Positions 1 to 6,323 of a stretch of 8,470 nt of DNA are shown here, one piece after another. The notes under the pieces were generated by a model. It was not told the origin of the DNA, made no database searches, and was given only the letters and a program-made list of their open reading frames with translations. Both the position numbers and the translations under genes were made by a program. Source of the stretch: Desulfobulbaceae bacterium (GTDB lineage Bacteria > Desulfobacterota > Desulfobulbia > Desulfobulbales > DAOVSZ01); contig DAOVSZ010000099.1 of assembly GCA_030627725.1 (NCBI GenBank), positions 1-8,470 on the forward strand, written 5' to 3'. How positions within the stretch are numbered: position 1 is the stretch's first letter; every line of letters begins with the position of its first letter.

Positions 1-897
1 CACGATACTGAGCGCGTCCGTGGCCCCCTGTTGGCTTAAGACATTGATGTCGTTTACCGAACCGGTAACTGTCCGGAGCCCCTCTGCCTGATCGGCGGTT
101 GCCTCCGGCACCTGGCTTCCCTTGGCTATGAGGGTTCCTGCTGCAAGCTCCGAACCCGCGGCAAGGGCCATGCCCTCGGAGAGCATCTGGTTTCCTTCGA
201 CTGTAACGTCTTCTTCAAGCGTTGTGCCTGCCTCAATGGTCTCTCCGCCCTGCGCCTTGATGTCGTTGGTAAGCGTTGTTCCGGCTTTCAGGGTTGAGCC
301 CTCGGCAAGAACAGAGCCTGCTGCCAGGGCCGTCCCTTCACCGGTTGTGATCGGGGAAGTTGTTGTATAGTCTTGGGCAAGGCTCGGCTGCAGTTGGCCG
401 ATTTTGTTTGGTTCAGCACTGCCGATGTTCATCGTGACGGTCTCGCCTGCGTTTGCGCCGACCTGAAACTGCTTGTCGGTGAAACTGCCGGAAAGCAGCT
501 TCTGGCCGTTAAACGAAGTGTTTTTTGCTATATCCCCGAGGGTTCCCTGCAACCGGTCGATATCGGCCTGAATGGCCTGGCGGGACTCAACAGACTGGCT
601 GCCGTTCGCCGCCTGCAGGGCCTTGACGCGGATCTCTTGAAGGATGCTTGTTGACTGCTCAAGCGCGCCGTCAGCCACCTGCGCTATGGAGATGGCATCG
701 CTGGCATTTCTGATCGCCTGGCCGAACCCGGACAGCTGGCTTTGCAGACTGTCGGCAATGGCCATGCCGGCCGCGTCATCAGCGGCCTTGTTGATCCTGC
801 TTCCGGAGGAGAGTTTGGCAAGATAGTTCTGAAACGCCTTTGTTCCCTGGTTGATCATAAATGCCATAAAGGCATCTGTTGCGCTGTTGATTTTCAT
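1..897 (-). CDS. fliC: Flagellin, filament subunit (N-terminal 299 residues; C-terminus outside window)
   Basis: This open frame runs without a stop from the ATG at 897 to the window edge, so the C-terminal D1/D0 helices lie outside. It encodes the exported subunit that polymerises into the flagellar filament. Seen: the conserved N-terminal D1 signature SSGSRINKAADDAAGMAIAD at about residues 30-49, then IRNASDAISIAQVADGAL (62-79), the D1 helix around QEIRVKALQAANG (87-99), ADIDRLQ (110-116), and FNGQKLLSGSF followed by FQVGANAGETV (about 129-155). These match flagellin D0/D1, in the style of epsilonproteobacterial flagellins. From about residue 186 the variable region begins, with a degenerate six-residue repeat (G-S/T-x-L-x-A) to about 265. 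The first 20 residues (MKINSATDAFMAFMINQGT) depart from the usual INTNxxSLNAQ start. The start is fixed by AGGAGGT five bases upstream. The gene has its own promoter and is separated from the che/kinase unit by a terminator. The family assignment is firm; the symbol is generic. Confidence 0.95.
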   Translation of the reverse strand, partial: MKINSATDAFMAFMINQGTKAFQNYLAKLSSGSRINKAADDAAGMAIADSLQSQLSGFGQAIRNASDAISIAQVADGALEQSTSILQEIRVKALQAANGSQSVESRQAIQADIDRLQGTLGDIAKNTSFNGQKLLSGSFTDKQFQVGANAGETVTMNIGSAEPNKIGQLQPSLAQDYTTTSPITTGEGTALAAGSVLAEGSTLKAGTTLTNDIKAQGGETIEAGTTLEEDVTVEGNQMLSEGMALAAGSELAAGTLIAKGSQVPEATADQAEGLRTVTGSVNDINVLSQQGATDALSIV

Positions 898-902
898 AGC
901 CG

Positions 903-909
903 ACCTCCT
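903..909 (-). promoter_or_regulatory. Flagellin Shine-Dalgarno site, possible second CsrA site
   Basis: On the minus strand AGGAGGT lies five bases before the flagellin ATG, a near-perfect ribosome-binding site that decides the start. It sits within ACAGGAGGT, which is one base short of the CsrA consensus ACANGGANGT. A CsrA dimer could therefore cover the ribosome site. The ribosome-binding role is secure; the CsrA role is inference. Confidence 0.85.
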
Positions 910-927
910 GTCAAGATAACGGTCTTT

Positions 928-943
928 CTGGGATCCTTCCCAA
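928..943 (-). promoter_or_regulatory. Small GGA-loop hairpin in the flagellin leader (CsrA-site-like)
   Basis: On the minus strand TGGGA-AGGA-TCCCA folds into a 5-bp stem, plus one G-U pair at the base, with a tetraloop that presents GGA. It lies about 20 bases upstream of the second GGA in the Shine-Dalgarno site. In Bacillus subtilis the hag flagellin leader carries two CsrA sites in a comparable arrangement. The hairpin and GGA are seen; binding by CsrA is inferred from that parallel. Confidence 0.4.
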
Positions 944-981
944 TGGCTTCAGCGACGTTCTCATTTTTTCTCTATATAACT

Positions 982-1011
982 ATTATATCGGAAAAAGATA
1001 ACCGGAGTCAA
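982..1011 (-). promoter_or_regulatory. Sigma70-type promoter of the flagellin gene
   Basis: Read on the minus strand, TTGACT (1011-1006) and TATAAT (987-982) are separated by 18 bases, giving 11 of 12 matches to the sigma70 consensus. Transcription would start near 975 and leave a leader of about 78 bases. The -10 region also contains CCGATAT, which resembles part of the flagellar sigma28 -10 element GCCGATAA. No matching TAAA-type -35 is found at the right distance, so sigma70 is preferred. A sigma70-like promoter is somewhat unexpected for a late flagellar gene. Confidence 0.6.
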
Positions 1012-1025
1012 AGTATAAAAGCCGT

Positions 1026-1058
1026 CCTGTGAACAGGCATGCTTTTTTCGTGTGACAC
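1026..1058. promoter_or_regulatory. Two short palindromes upstream of the flagellin promoter (possible operator)
   Basis: CCTGTGAACAGG (1026-1037) has 5-bp half-sites CCTGT/ACAGG around a two-base centre. GTGTGACAC (1050-1058) is a 4-bp palindrome around one base. They lie 15 and 39 bases upstream of the -35 box, a plausible place for an activator. The two-base centre is too short for a hairpin, which suits a dimeric DNA-binding protein better. No regulator is identified. Confidence 0.25.
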
Positions 1059-1080
1059 AGGATACAAAAAATAAAATAGG

Positions 1081-1112
1081 CACAGAGGAACAGAGGCACA
1101 AGGGCACAGAGG
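1081..1112. repeat. Four tandem copies of a degenerate 8-bp unit
   Basis: CACAGAGG, AACAGAGG, CACAAGGG and CACAGAGG stand head to tail. The first and last are identical and the middle two differ by one or two bases. The array lies between the terminator and the flagellin promoter. Read as protein on the minus strand it gives a Cys/Leu/Val/Ser-rich low-complexity peptide with no family resemblance, so it is taken as non-coding. Confidence 0.7.
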
Positions 1113-1140
1113 TAAAAAAAGTTGCCTTCCGTCTTCGCTG

Positions 1141-1179
1141 AAAAATAGCTACGCCGCGACAGACCCGTCGAAGCGTAGC
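1141..1179 (-). terminator. Intrinsic terminator after the che/hybrid-kinase unit
   Basis: On the minus strand the outer stem GCTACGC (1179-1173) pairs perfectly with GCGTAGC (1154-1148). An inner stem CGAC (1170-1167) pairs with GTCG (1160-1157). A 2x2 internal loop separates the two stems, and a six-base apical loop closes the hairpin. The stem is followed at once by TATTTTT (1147-1141), the U-tract of a Rho-independent terminator. It lies 47 bases after the kinase stop codon and only minus-strand genes flank it, so it should end the che/kinase transcript. Confidence 0.65.
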
Positions 1180-1183
1180 GAAG

Positions 1184-1202
1184 ATCCCGACACAGGCGGG
1201 AT
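1184..1202 (-). other. Hairpin just upstream of the terminator
   Basis: ATCCCG (1184-1189) and CGGGAT (1197-1202) form a perfect 6-bp stem with a seven-base loop. It lacks a U-tract, so it is not a terminator alone. It may protect the transcript end from 3' exonucleases or belong to the same repeat-like element as the adjacent terminator. Confidence 0.4.
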
Positions 1203-1225
1203 AAACCGTAAACTTGAACAATTAC

Positions 1226-4200
1226 CTATCCTGCCAGTTTCCGGAATTCCTCAAACCGTCTCATAAGTTCCGGGAACTCTTTTTTGACCAGGGGCAGGTT
1301 GTTGTCAGCGGCGGCCATCTCCATGCTTTTGGCCTTGTCATGCAGGGAAAGGGCGCCTACGTTGCCGGCTGATCCTTTTATTGAATGGATATGCCGCCTG
1401 GCTTCAACAGCGTCTTCACGGGCCATTGTCTGCTGCAGTTGGTCAAGTATTTCGGGGGTTGTTTGCAGAAAGGCCGCCACAACTGCGTCCGCCGCCTCTT
1501 CGTTATCCATTACCATATGCAGCAAGGCGGACCGGTCGAATATCGGCAGATCTTCAGCGGTCGCTGTTGTCGGTTCTTCATCAACTGCCGGCTTTTCAGC
1601 TGCAACCGCTGCATCTGTCTTCTGTTTTTTGCCGAGCCATTTTCCGAGGGCATCCGACAGGTCCTTCGGTGAGACAGGTTTGGTTATGAAGTCATCCATC
1701 CCGGCTTTGATGCATTTTTCACGGTCACTCTGCATGGTATTGGCGGTCATGGCTATGATGGGAACAGTGCGTGCTTGAGAGGTTGATTTCCTGATCCTTC
1801 TGGTTGCCTCATAGCCATCCATTACCGGCATCTGTATATCCATGAGCACAAGGTCGTAAGGGACCTGTTCGAGGGTCTGGACAGCCTCTTCACCATTGTC
1901 GGCGACATCGGCGCGATATCCGAATTTTTTGAGCATTTCCATCGCTACGAGTTGATTGGTTGGGTTATCTTCAACCAGCAGAACGCGGATTTTCGCGCGT
2001 TCGCTTTCACTGATCGTGTGATGGGTAATGAATTCCGGCGTTTTTCCCTCATTTCCTGTTTTTTCGGATATACCCATAATCTGGGCAAGGCATTCGTACA
2101 GGTCGGAGCGGAGTATCGGTTTCGTGAGATAAGCGGTAAAGCCGATCTTTTTGAGTTGCACTGCGTCGCCGCGTTGGCTCAGTGATGAAAGGAGAACACA
2201 ATGCGTGCTTTTCAGCTTTTTGTCCTCTTTAATAGCTTCTCCAAGGGCAGCTCCATCCATGTCCGGCATCTGCATGTCCAGTATTGCAATGTTGTATGGC
2301 CGACCGGCCTGCTGAGCATTTTTGAGCGCGAGCAGTGCGCTGGGGCCGTTTTCAACAAGATCGTGCTCTATCTCCCATGCAGAGAGAAGTCCGCTCATAA
2401 CTTCGCGGTTTGTGGCGTTGTCATTGACGACAAGCACTCTGGCCTTGCTCAGATCACCGATTTTAACAGGCTTCGGAACAGTATCAGAGTTGCCCAGATC
2501 TGCTGTAAACCAGAAGGTGGAGCCTTTCCCCTCTTCACTTTCAACCCCGATATCTCCGCTCATCAGTTCCGTTAATTGTTTTGATATGGAAAGGCCGAGC
2601 CCCGTGCCGCCGTATTTTCGGGTAGTAGAGCCATCAGCCTGAGAGAATGCTTCAAAAAGGAGATGTTGTTTGTCTTTGGGAATTCCGATCCCTGTATCGG
2701 TTACGGAAAAATGAAGGAGACAGGAGTGTTCCCGCTCTTCTTCAATTCGACAGCGCACGACTATTTCACCGGATTCAGTAAACTTGACGGCATTGCCTAC
2801 CAGATTTGTCAGTATCTGTCTGAGCCGCCCCGGATCACCCCTGAAATAAGCGGGTACCAATGGATCAATAGAGCAGATAAGTTCCAACCCCTTTTCATCA
2901 GTACGATATGCCAGCGAAGAGGCAAGATCATCCATCATTGACCGAAGATCAAAGTCCAGGAGTTCAAGATCAAGTTTGCCCGCTTCAATCTTTGAAAAAT
3001 CAAGGATATCATTGATGAGCCCGAGCAGAGATTCGCCGCTTTTTTTCAGGACATTGGCGTATTTTTTCTGCTCTTCGTTAAGATCGGTATCCAACAGCAG
3101 GGTGGTCATGCCGATCACACCGTTCATGGGGGTACGGATTTCATGGCTCATAGCGGCCAGGAATTCTGATTTTGCGGCATTTGCCATTTCTGCCTGGGAA
3201 GCCATTTCTGTGGAAAAAAGGGTCTGTTCCTCAAGATGTCTGTTCACCTCTTCGAGCTCTTTCTCAACCCGTTTCTGTTCAGTGATGTCAACGAAAGTCT
3301 CAAGCAGACAGTCGCGCCCTTCCAGAAAGATGTGGGTAACAGTCTTGAGAATCGGCATCCGGCTCCCGTCCTTTTTCAGCAAAATGAGTTCGGCCTTGTC
3401 GAGAGTCTGCCCTTTGTCGGTGACGGGGCATGAGCCCTTTCTGACCGGGCAGATAAGTTGGTGACAAGCCTTACCGATAATCTCTTCCAGCTCACCGCCA
3501 AACATTGCGGTAGCTGCCGGGTTGGCGTCGAGGATAGTGTGGTCCCGCGCGTCGAGAATGAACACGCCGTTTTGAAGGGAGTTCAGGATATCTTCGTTTC
3601 TTCTCTTGTTTTCCTCGAGCGTTTTCCGCGTCTTTTTTTGTTTTGAGATGTCTCTTACAATAGCAACAAACCTGCTGGCGTGATCCATGCCGATGTACTG
3701 CAGTAAAATCTCAACCGGCACATCATGACCGTCTTTGTGCCTGTGGACCGTTTCAAAATATACCGGCGCGTCGCTGTCAATGACCTTTTCCGTCAATTCT
3801 ACAAACTGTTCTTTTGTAAAGAGCGGTTTAATGTCCAACGGAGTCATTGTATATAATTCATCTTCCGTGTACCCAATGTGTTCCACCGCTCCTTTGTTCA
3901 CATAAAAGAAGGTATATTCTTCAGGATCAAACATGAAAACACAATCCATGGTCTGGTCCAGGGTGTCTTTAAAACGATTCAGCTCAAACGTGCGCTCGTG
4001 GACCCGAAGCTCGAGTTCTCTGTTGTTGAGTGCAAGGGAACCGGTGAGTTCGGTTATTTTTTTGAAGAGCACGCCGAAACTGAAATAGAGGATGGCAAAG
4101 GCACAGGCAAGAAGGCCAAGGGCAAAAATGACTATCAGCAGAATCGTGCGTTTTGTGTCGGCAACAAGGCTTTCGATATTTATGATAGATAAAATTCCGG

Positions 4201-5059
4201 CAACCTGTCTGCCTTTATAATCTTTAAAATCAGCCCCTTGTATAAGCGCATGTGTTTCGCCATGCAACTGCACCTGCTGAACTTTCTGTTCAAGGGCAAT
4301 GTGGGCGGGTAATTTTTGAAAAGGAGTCGAGCCGGAGGCAAACAGGGCATAGTTGCCGATAGTTGTATATGTTTTATCAAGCAAAACGGTCTTGTTGAGT
4401 TCAGCTTTCGGGAAAATAAAAGCAATGGCGGTCTCTTCCTGGCAGTCTTTGTTCAAACGTTCTTGGTCGCTCTGTCGAAGATCATGAAGAAAATAATCCG
4501 CATCAATACCAAAACCGACCAGGCCGATATATTTCTCATCCACAAAAACCGGATGCACAATACGGTAGTTGAGCCCGATTTTTACTATTTCAAAACTGTC
4601 AAGCATCTTTCTTGTCTGGTTGCCTTCTGCGACGATAGGGCTCATCCGGCCTATATCATCGCCGTACAGTTCCGGTTTGTGGAGCCTGCAAAAAATCGTA
4701 TTGTCAGGATTAACAAAGGCAACTATTGAAAAATAAGGGTTTTCCTGTTTAAGAATTGAAAAATTATTGTATGCCAGCTGTAGGAGTTTTTCTCTGTCGC
4801 CGGCGGCAAAAGCGCGCAGGACATCTTGTCTGCTTGAGATAAAACTTTTGATTCGCGAGGTGTAGGTTCTGCGGGTCTGGTCTTGCAGCAGGCGTAACTG
4901 GAAGCTCAGGATGCGCTGCTCATTATTCACGGCATCCGACAGGACCTGTTTCTGCTGTTTGATAAAAACAAAGAGGAAAAACAGGGTCAGGATTGTGACA
5001 ACAAGTCCAACAGCGGCCAGGGCCTGTAGTCTGGGGGTTGTTTTGTAGTCAAAACTCAT
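1226..5059 (-). CDS. Membrane hybrid sensor histidine kinase (Cache-like sensor, PAS-PAS, HisKA-HATPase, REC-REC, Hpt)
   Basis: This is a 1277-residue phosphorelay kinase. In order: membrane segment at about 13-33; periplasmic sensor at about 36-304, double-Cache-like (RLHKPELYGDD at 125-135, LNYRIVHPVF at 163-172); second membrane segment at about 305-332; coiled coil; PAS at about 360-475; PAS at about 485-595 with Cys532, Cys537 and Cys544; coiled coil; HisKA with SHEIRTPMNG and phospho-acceptor His639; HATPase with N-box Asn756, DTGIGI (788-793) and GGTGLGLSI (817-825). Receiver 1 (about 873-996) has Asp928, Ser958 and Lys980, but Asn879 replaces the first acidic residue. Receiver 2 (about 1023-1145) is complete (Glu1030, Asp1031, Asp1074, Thr1105, Lys1127). 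Hpt (about 1172-1277) has His1225 in HSIKGSAGN. There is no output domain, so the final receiver lies in another protein. The layout resembles BarA/EvgS-type kinases and is not CheA, which lacks membrane segments. The ATG overlaps the cheR stop by four bases (ATGA), implying coupled translation. The ligand is unknown. Confidence 0.95.
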   Translation of the reverse strand: MSFDYKTTPRLQALAAVGLVVTILTLFFLFVFIKQQKQVLSDAVNNEQRILSFQLRLLQDQTRRTYTSRIKSFISSRQDVLRAFAAGDREKLLQLAYNNFSILKQENPYFSIVAFVNPDNTIFCRLHKPELYGDDIGRMSPIVAEGNQTRKMLDSFEIVKIGLNYRIVHPVFVDEKYIGLVGFGIDADYFLHDLRQSDQERLNKDCQEETAIAFIFPKAELNKTVLLDKTYTTIGNYALFASGSTPFQKLPAHIALEQKVQQVQLHGETHALIQGADFKDYKGRQVAGILSIINIESLVADTKRTILLIVIFALGLLACAFAILYFSFGVLFKKITELTGSLALNNRELELRVHERTFELNRFKDTLDQTMDCVFMFDPEEYTFFYVNKGAVEHIGYTEDELYTMTPLDIKPLFTKEQFVELTEKVIDSDAPVYFETVHRHKDGHDVPVEILLQYIGMDHASRFVAIVRDISKQKKTRKTLEENKRRNEDILNSLQNGVFILDARDHTILDANPAATAMFGGELEEIIGKACHQLICPVRKGSCPVTDKGQTLDKAELILLKKDGSRMPILKTVTHIFLEGRDCLLETFVDITEQKRVEKELEEVNRHLEEQTLFSTEMASQAEMANAAKSEFLAAMSHEIRTPMNGVIGMTTLLLDTDLNEEQKKYANVLKKSGESLLGLINDILDFSKIEAGKLDLELLDFDLRSMMDDLASSLAYRTDEKGLELICSIDPLVPAYFRGDPGRLRQILTNLVGNAVKFTESGEIVVRCRIEEEREHSCLLHFSVTDTGIGIPKDKQHLLFEAFSQADGSTTRKYGGTGLGLSISKQLTELMSGDIGVESEEGKGSTFWFTADLGNSDTVPKPVKIGDLSKARVLVVNDNATNREVMSGLLSAWEIEHDLVENGPSALLALKNAQQAGRPYNIAILDMQMPDMDGAALGEAIKEDKKLKSTHCVLLSSLSQRGDAVQLKKIGFTAYLTKPILRSDLYECLAQIMGISEKTGNEGKTPEFITHHTISESERAKIRVLLVEDNPTNQLVAMEMLKKFGYRADVADNGEEAVQTLEQVPYDLVLMDIQMPVMDGYEATRRIRKSTSQARTVPIIAMTANTMQSDREKCIKAGMDDFITKPVSPKDLSDALGKWLGKKQKTDAAVAAEKPAVDEEPTTATAEDLPIFDRSALLHMVMDNEEAADAVVAAFLQTTPEILDQLQQTMAREDAVEARRHIHSIKGSAGNVGALSLHDKAKSMEMAAADNNLPLVKKEFPELMRRFEEFRKLAG

Positions 5060-6318
5060 CGTTTCTTTTTCCGGTGAGAAATTTTATCCAGTAACGACCC
5101 TTTCGAGCCTGAGGGTTTGCCTTTTTCGGAAAGAAGGGCGGCGCCTTGCTCTTTCCTGCTCTGAATGGAGGTCAGCAGCGATGTTTTCTGCCTGTCTCCG
5201 GCCTTATTTAACTGCCCGGCCAGGGAAGAAGGCAGAGGTTCAGGGATTTTTTCCCGGGGAGGGGCAATTGGTGTTGGCGGTCCATCATCGGTTTGATTCT
5301 TAACCGGCGTCTCAACATCTTTCGGCGGCGGCGTTTTTTTCTCCGGGCGTTTTTTTTCCGTTCCTGCGGCAGGTCTTGGCCGCTTGCCGTCATAAACGGT
5401 CTTTCTTCGTGGACGGGCCGGTGTTTTCAGATCTTTGGCGCGAGGCGGTTTATCCGATGGCGCATCCTGTTTTTTTGTCTCGGCATCGCTCTTCAGTGTG
5501 TAATAGATCCCCCTGAGATATTGCTGGGACACAAAGTCGAGGGCAATTCCTGAAAGGTTTTCGGAGCCGCCGATAAGTAAAGAGCCGCCGGGAGCGATGA
5601 CCCTGGCGATTTTCTTGAACAGGTTTATTTTGTCATGGCTTTGGAAATAAATTGCCACGTTGCGGCAAAAAACGATATCGAACGGGCCGATTGCCGACGG
5701 AAGAGGCCGCAGGAGGTTCATTGTTTCAAATTTTGCCAGAGAGCGGACCTCATCCCTTATCCGCCAGCTTGCTCCCGACTGGTTAAAATACTTGGCGCGG
5801 GTATCCGGCGGCAGGCCGCGTTCTACTTCAAACCGGTTGTATTGCCCGTAACTGGCCTGGGCAACAGCTTTACTGGAAATGTCGGTGCCGAGGATCGAGA
5901 TTTCATAGTTGCCTCTGCCGGGCAGCATTTCAAGCAGGGTAATGGCAATGCTGTAAATTTCCTGACCGGTTGAACAGGCCGCGCTCCAGATTTTGATGGG
6001 GACCGGCCCGGATGGGCGCTGCTTTCTGCGCAGGTCAATCAGGTCGGGAATAATTTTATTGCGCAGCAGGTCAAAAGGGACGGTGTCCCTGAAGAAAAAA
6101 GTCTCATTGGTGGAAATGGCATCAATGAGTTTTTTTTCAAGTTTTTTGTCGGCCTTGATTTGATTTAAGAGCATGCCGTAGGATGAAGCTCTGCACTCAT
6201 CCATGAGCCCCTTGAGGCGTGTTTCCAGCAGATACCCTTTGCTCCGGTCCAGGTAGATGCCGGAGATATCAAGGACATACTTTGAAAACCTGGTTATTTC
6301 TTCCGGTGAAATCGGCAT
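5056..6318 (-). CDS. cheR: CheR, chemoreceptor glutamate O-methyltransferase with long basic Pro-rich tail
   Basis: CheR transfers methyl groups from S-adenosylmethionine to glutamates in the cytoplasmic helices of chemoreceptors during adaptation. Seen: the helical N-domain (about 1-75) ending in TNETFFFRD (70-78); the methyltransferase fold (about 106-275) with SAM-binding WSAACSTGQE (111-120) and LGTDIS (143-148); FCRNVAIYF (217-225); and GGSENL (250-255). A usual CheR ends near 275. Here about 145 further residues form a lysine- and proline-rich tail predicted to be disordered, with a short motif SLLxxIxxRK present twice (380-389 and 408-417), the second copy at the very C-terminus. The start is supported by alignment of the N-domain to the family. 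No Shine-Dalgarno site is visible, because a 7-bp tandem repeat reaches to within five bases of the ATG. The stop overlaps the kinase start (ATGA). Confidence 0.96.
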   Translation of the reverse strand: MPISPEEITRFSKYVLDISGIYLDRSKGYLLETRLKGLMDECRASSYGMLLNQIKADKKLEKKLIDAISTNETFFFRDTVPFDLLRNKIIPDLIDLRRKQRPSGPVPIKIWSAACSTGQEIYSIAITLLEMLPGRGNYEISILGTDISSKAVAQASYGQYNRFEVERGLPPDTRAKYFNQSGASWRIRDEVRSLAKFETMNLLRPLPSAIGPFDIVFCRNVAIYFQSHDKINLFKKIARVIAPGGSLLIGGSENLSGIALDFVSQQYLRGIYYTLKSDAETKKQDAPSDKPPRAKDLKTPARPRRKTVYDGKRPRPAAGTEKKRPEKKTPPPKDVETPVKNQTDDGPPTPIAPPREKIPEPLPSSLAGQLNKAGDRQKTSLLTSIQSRKEQGAALLSEKGKPSGSKGSLLDKISHRKKKR

Positions 6319-6323
6319 GGGCA

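Larger units (their letters stand above)
898..1225. other. Intergenic region between hybrid kinase and flagellin (contents described)
   Basis: From the kinase side this 328 bp stretch holds a hairpin, an intrinsic terminator, an 8-bp tandem repeat, two small palindromes, the flagellin promoter, and a leader with a GGA-loop hairpin and the Shine-Dalgarno site. An 86-codon frame crosses it on the minus strand (1221-961). That frame covers the terminator, the repeat and the promoter and resembles no family, so I do not call a gene. The block at about 1081-1202 has the look of a dispersed intergenic repeat. Confidence 0.75.

Noticed and set aside
898..1020. A sigma54 or complete sigma28 promoter for the flagellin
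   Set aside because: I could not find a TGGCAC-N5-TTGC type element, and the CCGATAT at the -10 has no sigma28-like -35 at the required distance. The sigma70 match is much better.
122..1032. Several plus-strand frames opposite the flagellin
   Set aside because: They are reverse-strand reflections of a well-conserved flagellin frame that is open to the window edge.
961..1221. An 86-codon minus-strand frame between the kinase and the flagellin
   Set aside because: It runs through the terminator, the 8-bp repeat and the flagellin promoter, has no ribosome site that I can see, and its low-complexity peptide matches no family.
1284..1778. A 164-codon plus-strand frame
   Set aside because: It lies antisense to the Hpt and second receiver domains of the kinase, whose motifs are intact, and its product is Ser/Ala-rich without a recognisable fold.
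1226..5059. Calling the kinase CheA because it sits beside cheR and cheB and has an Hpt domain
   Set aside because: It has two membrane segments, PAS domains, a HisKA domain with its own His639, and a C-terminal Hpt. CheA has an N-terminal Hpt and a C-terminal CheW-like domain.
5208..5393. A 61-codon minus-strand frame rich in Arg and Lys
   Set aside because: It is an alternative frame of the low-complexity cheR tail.
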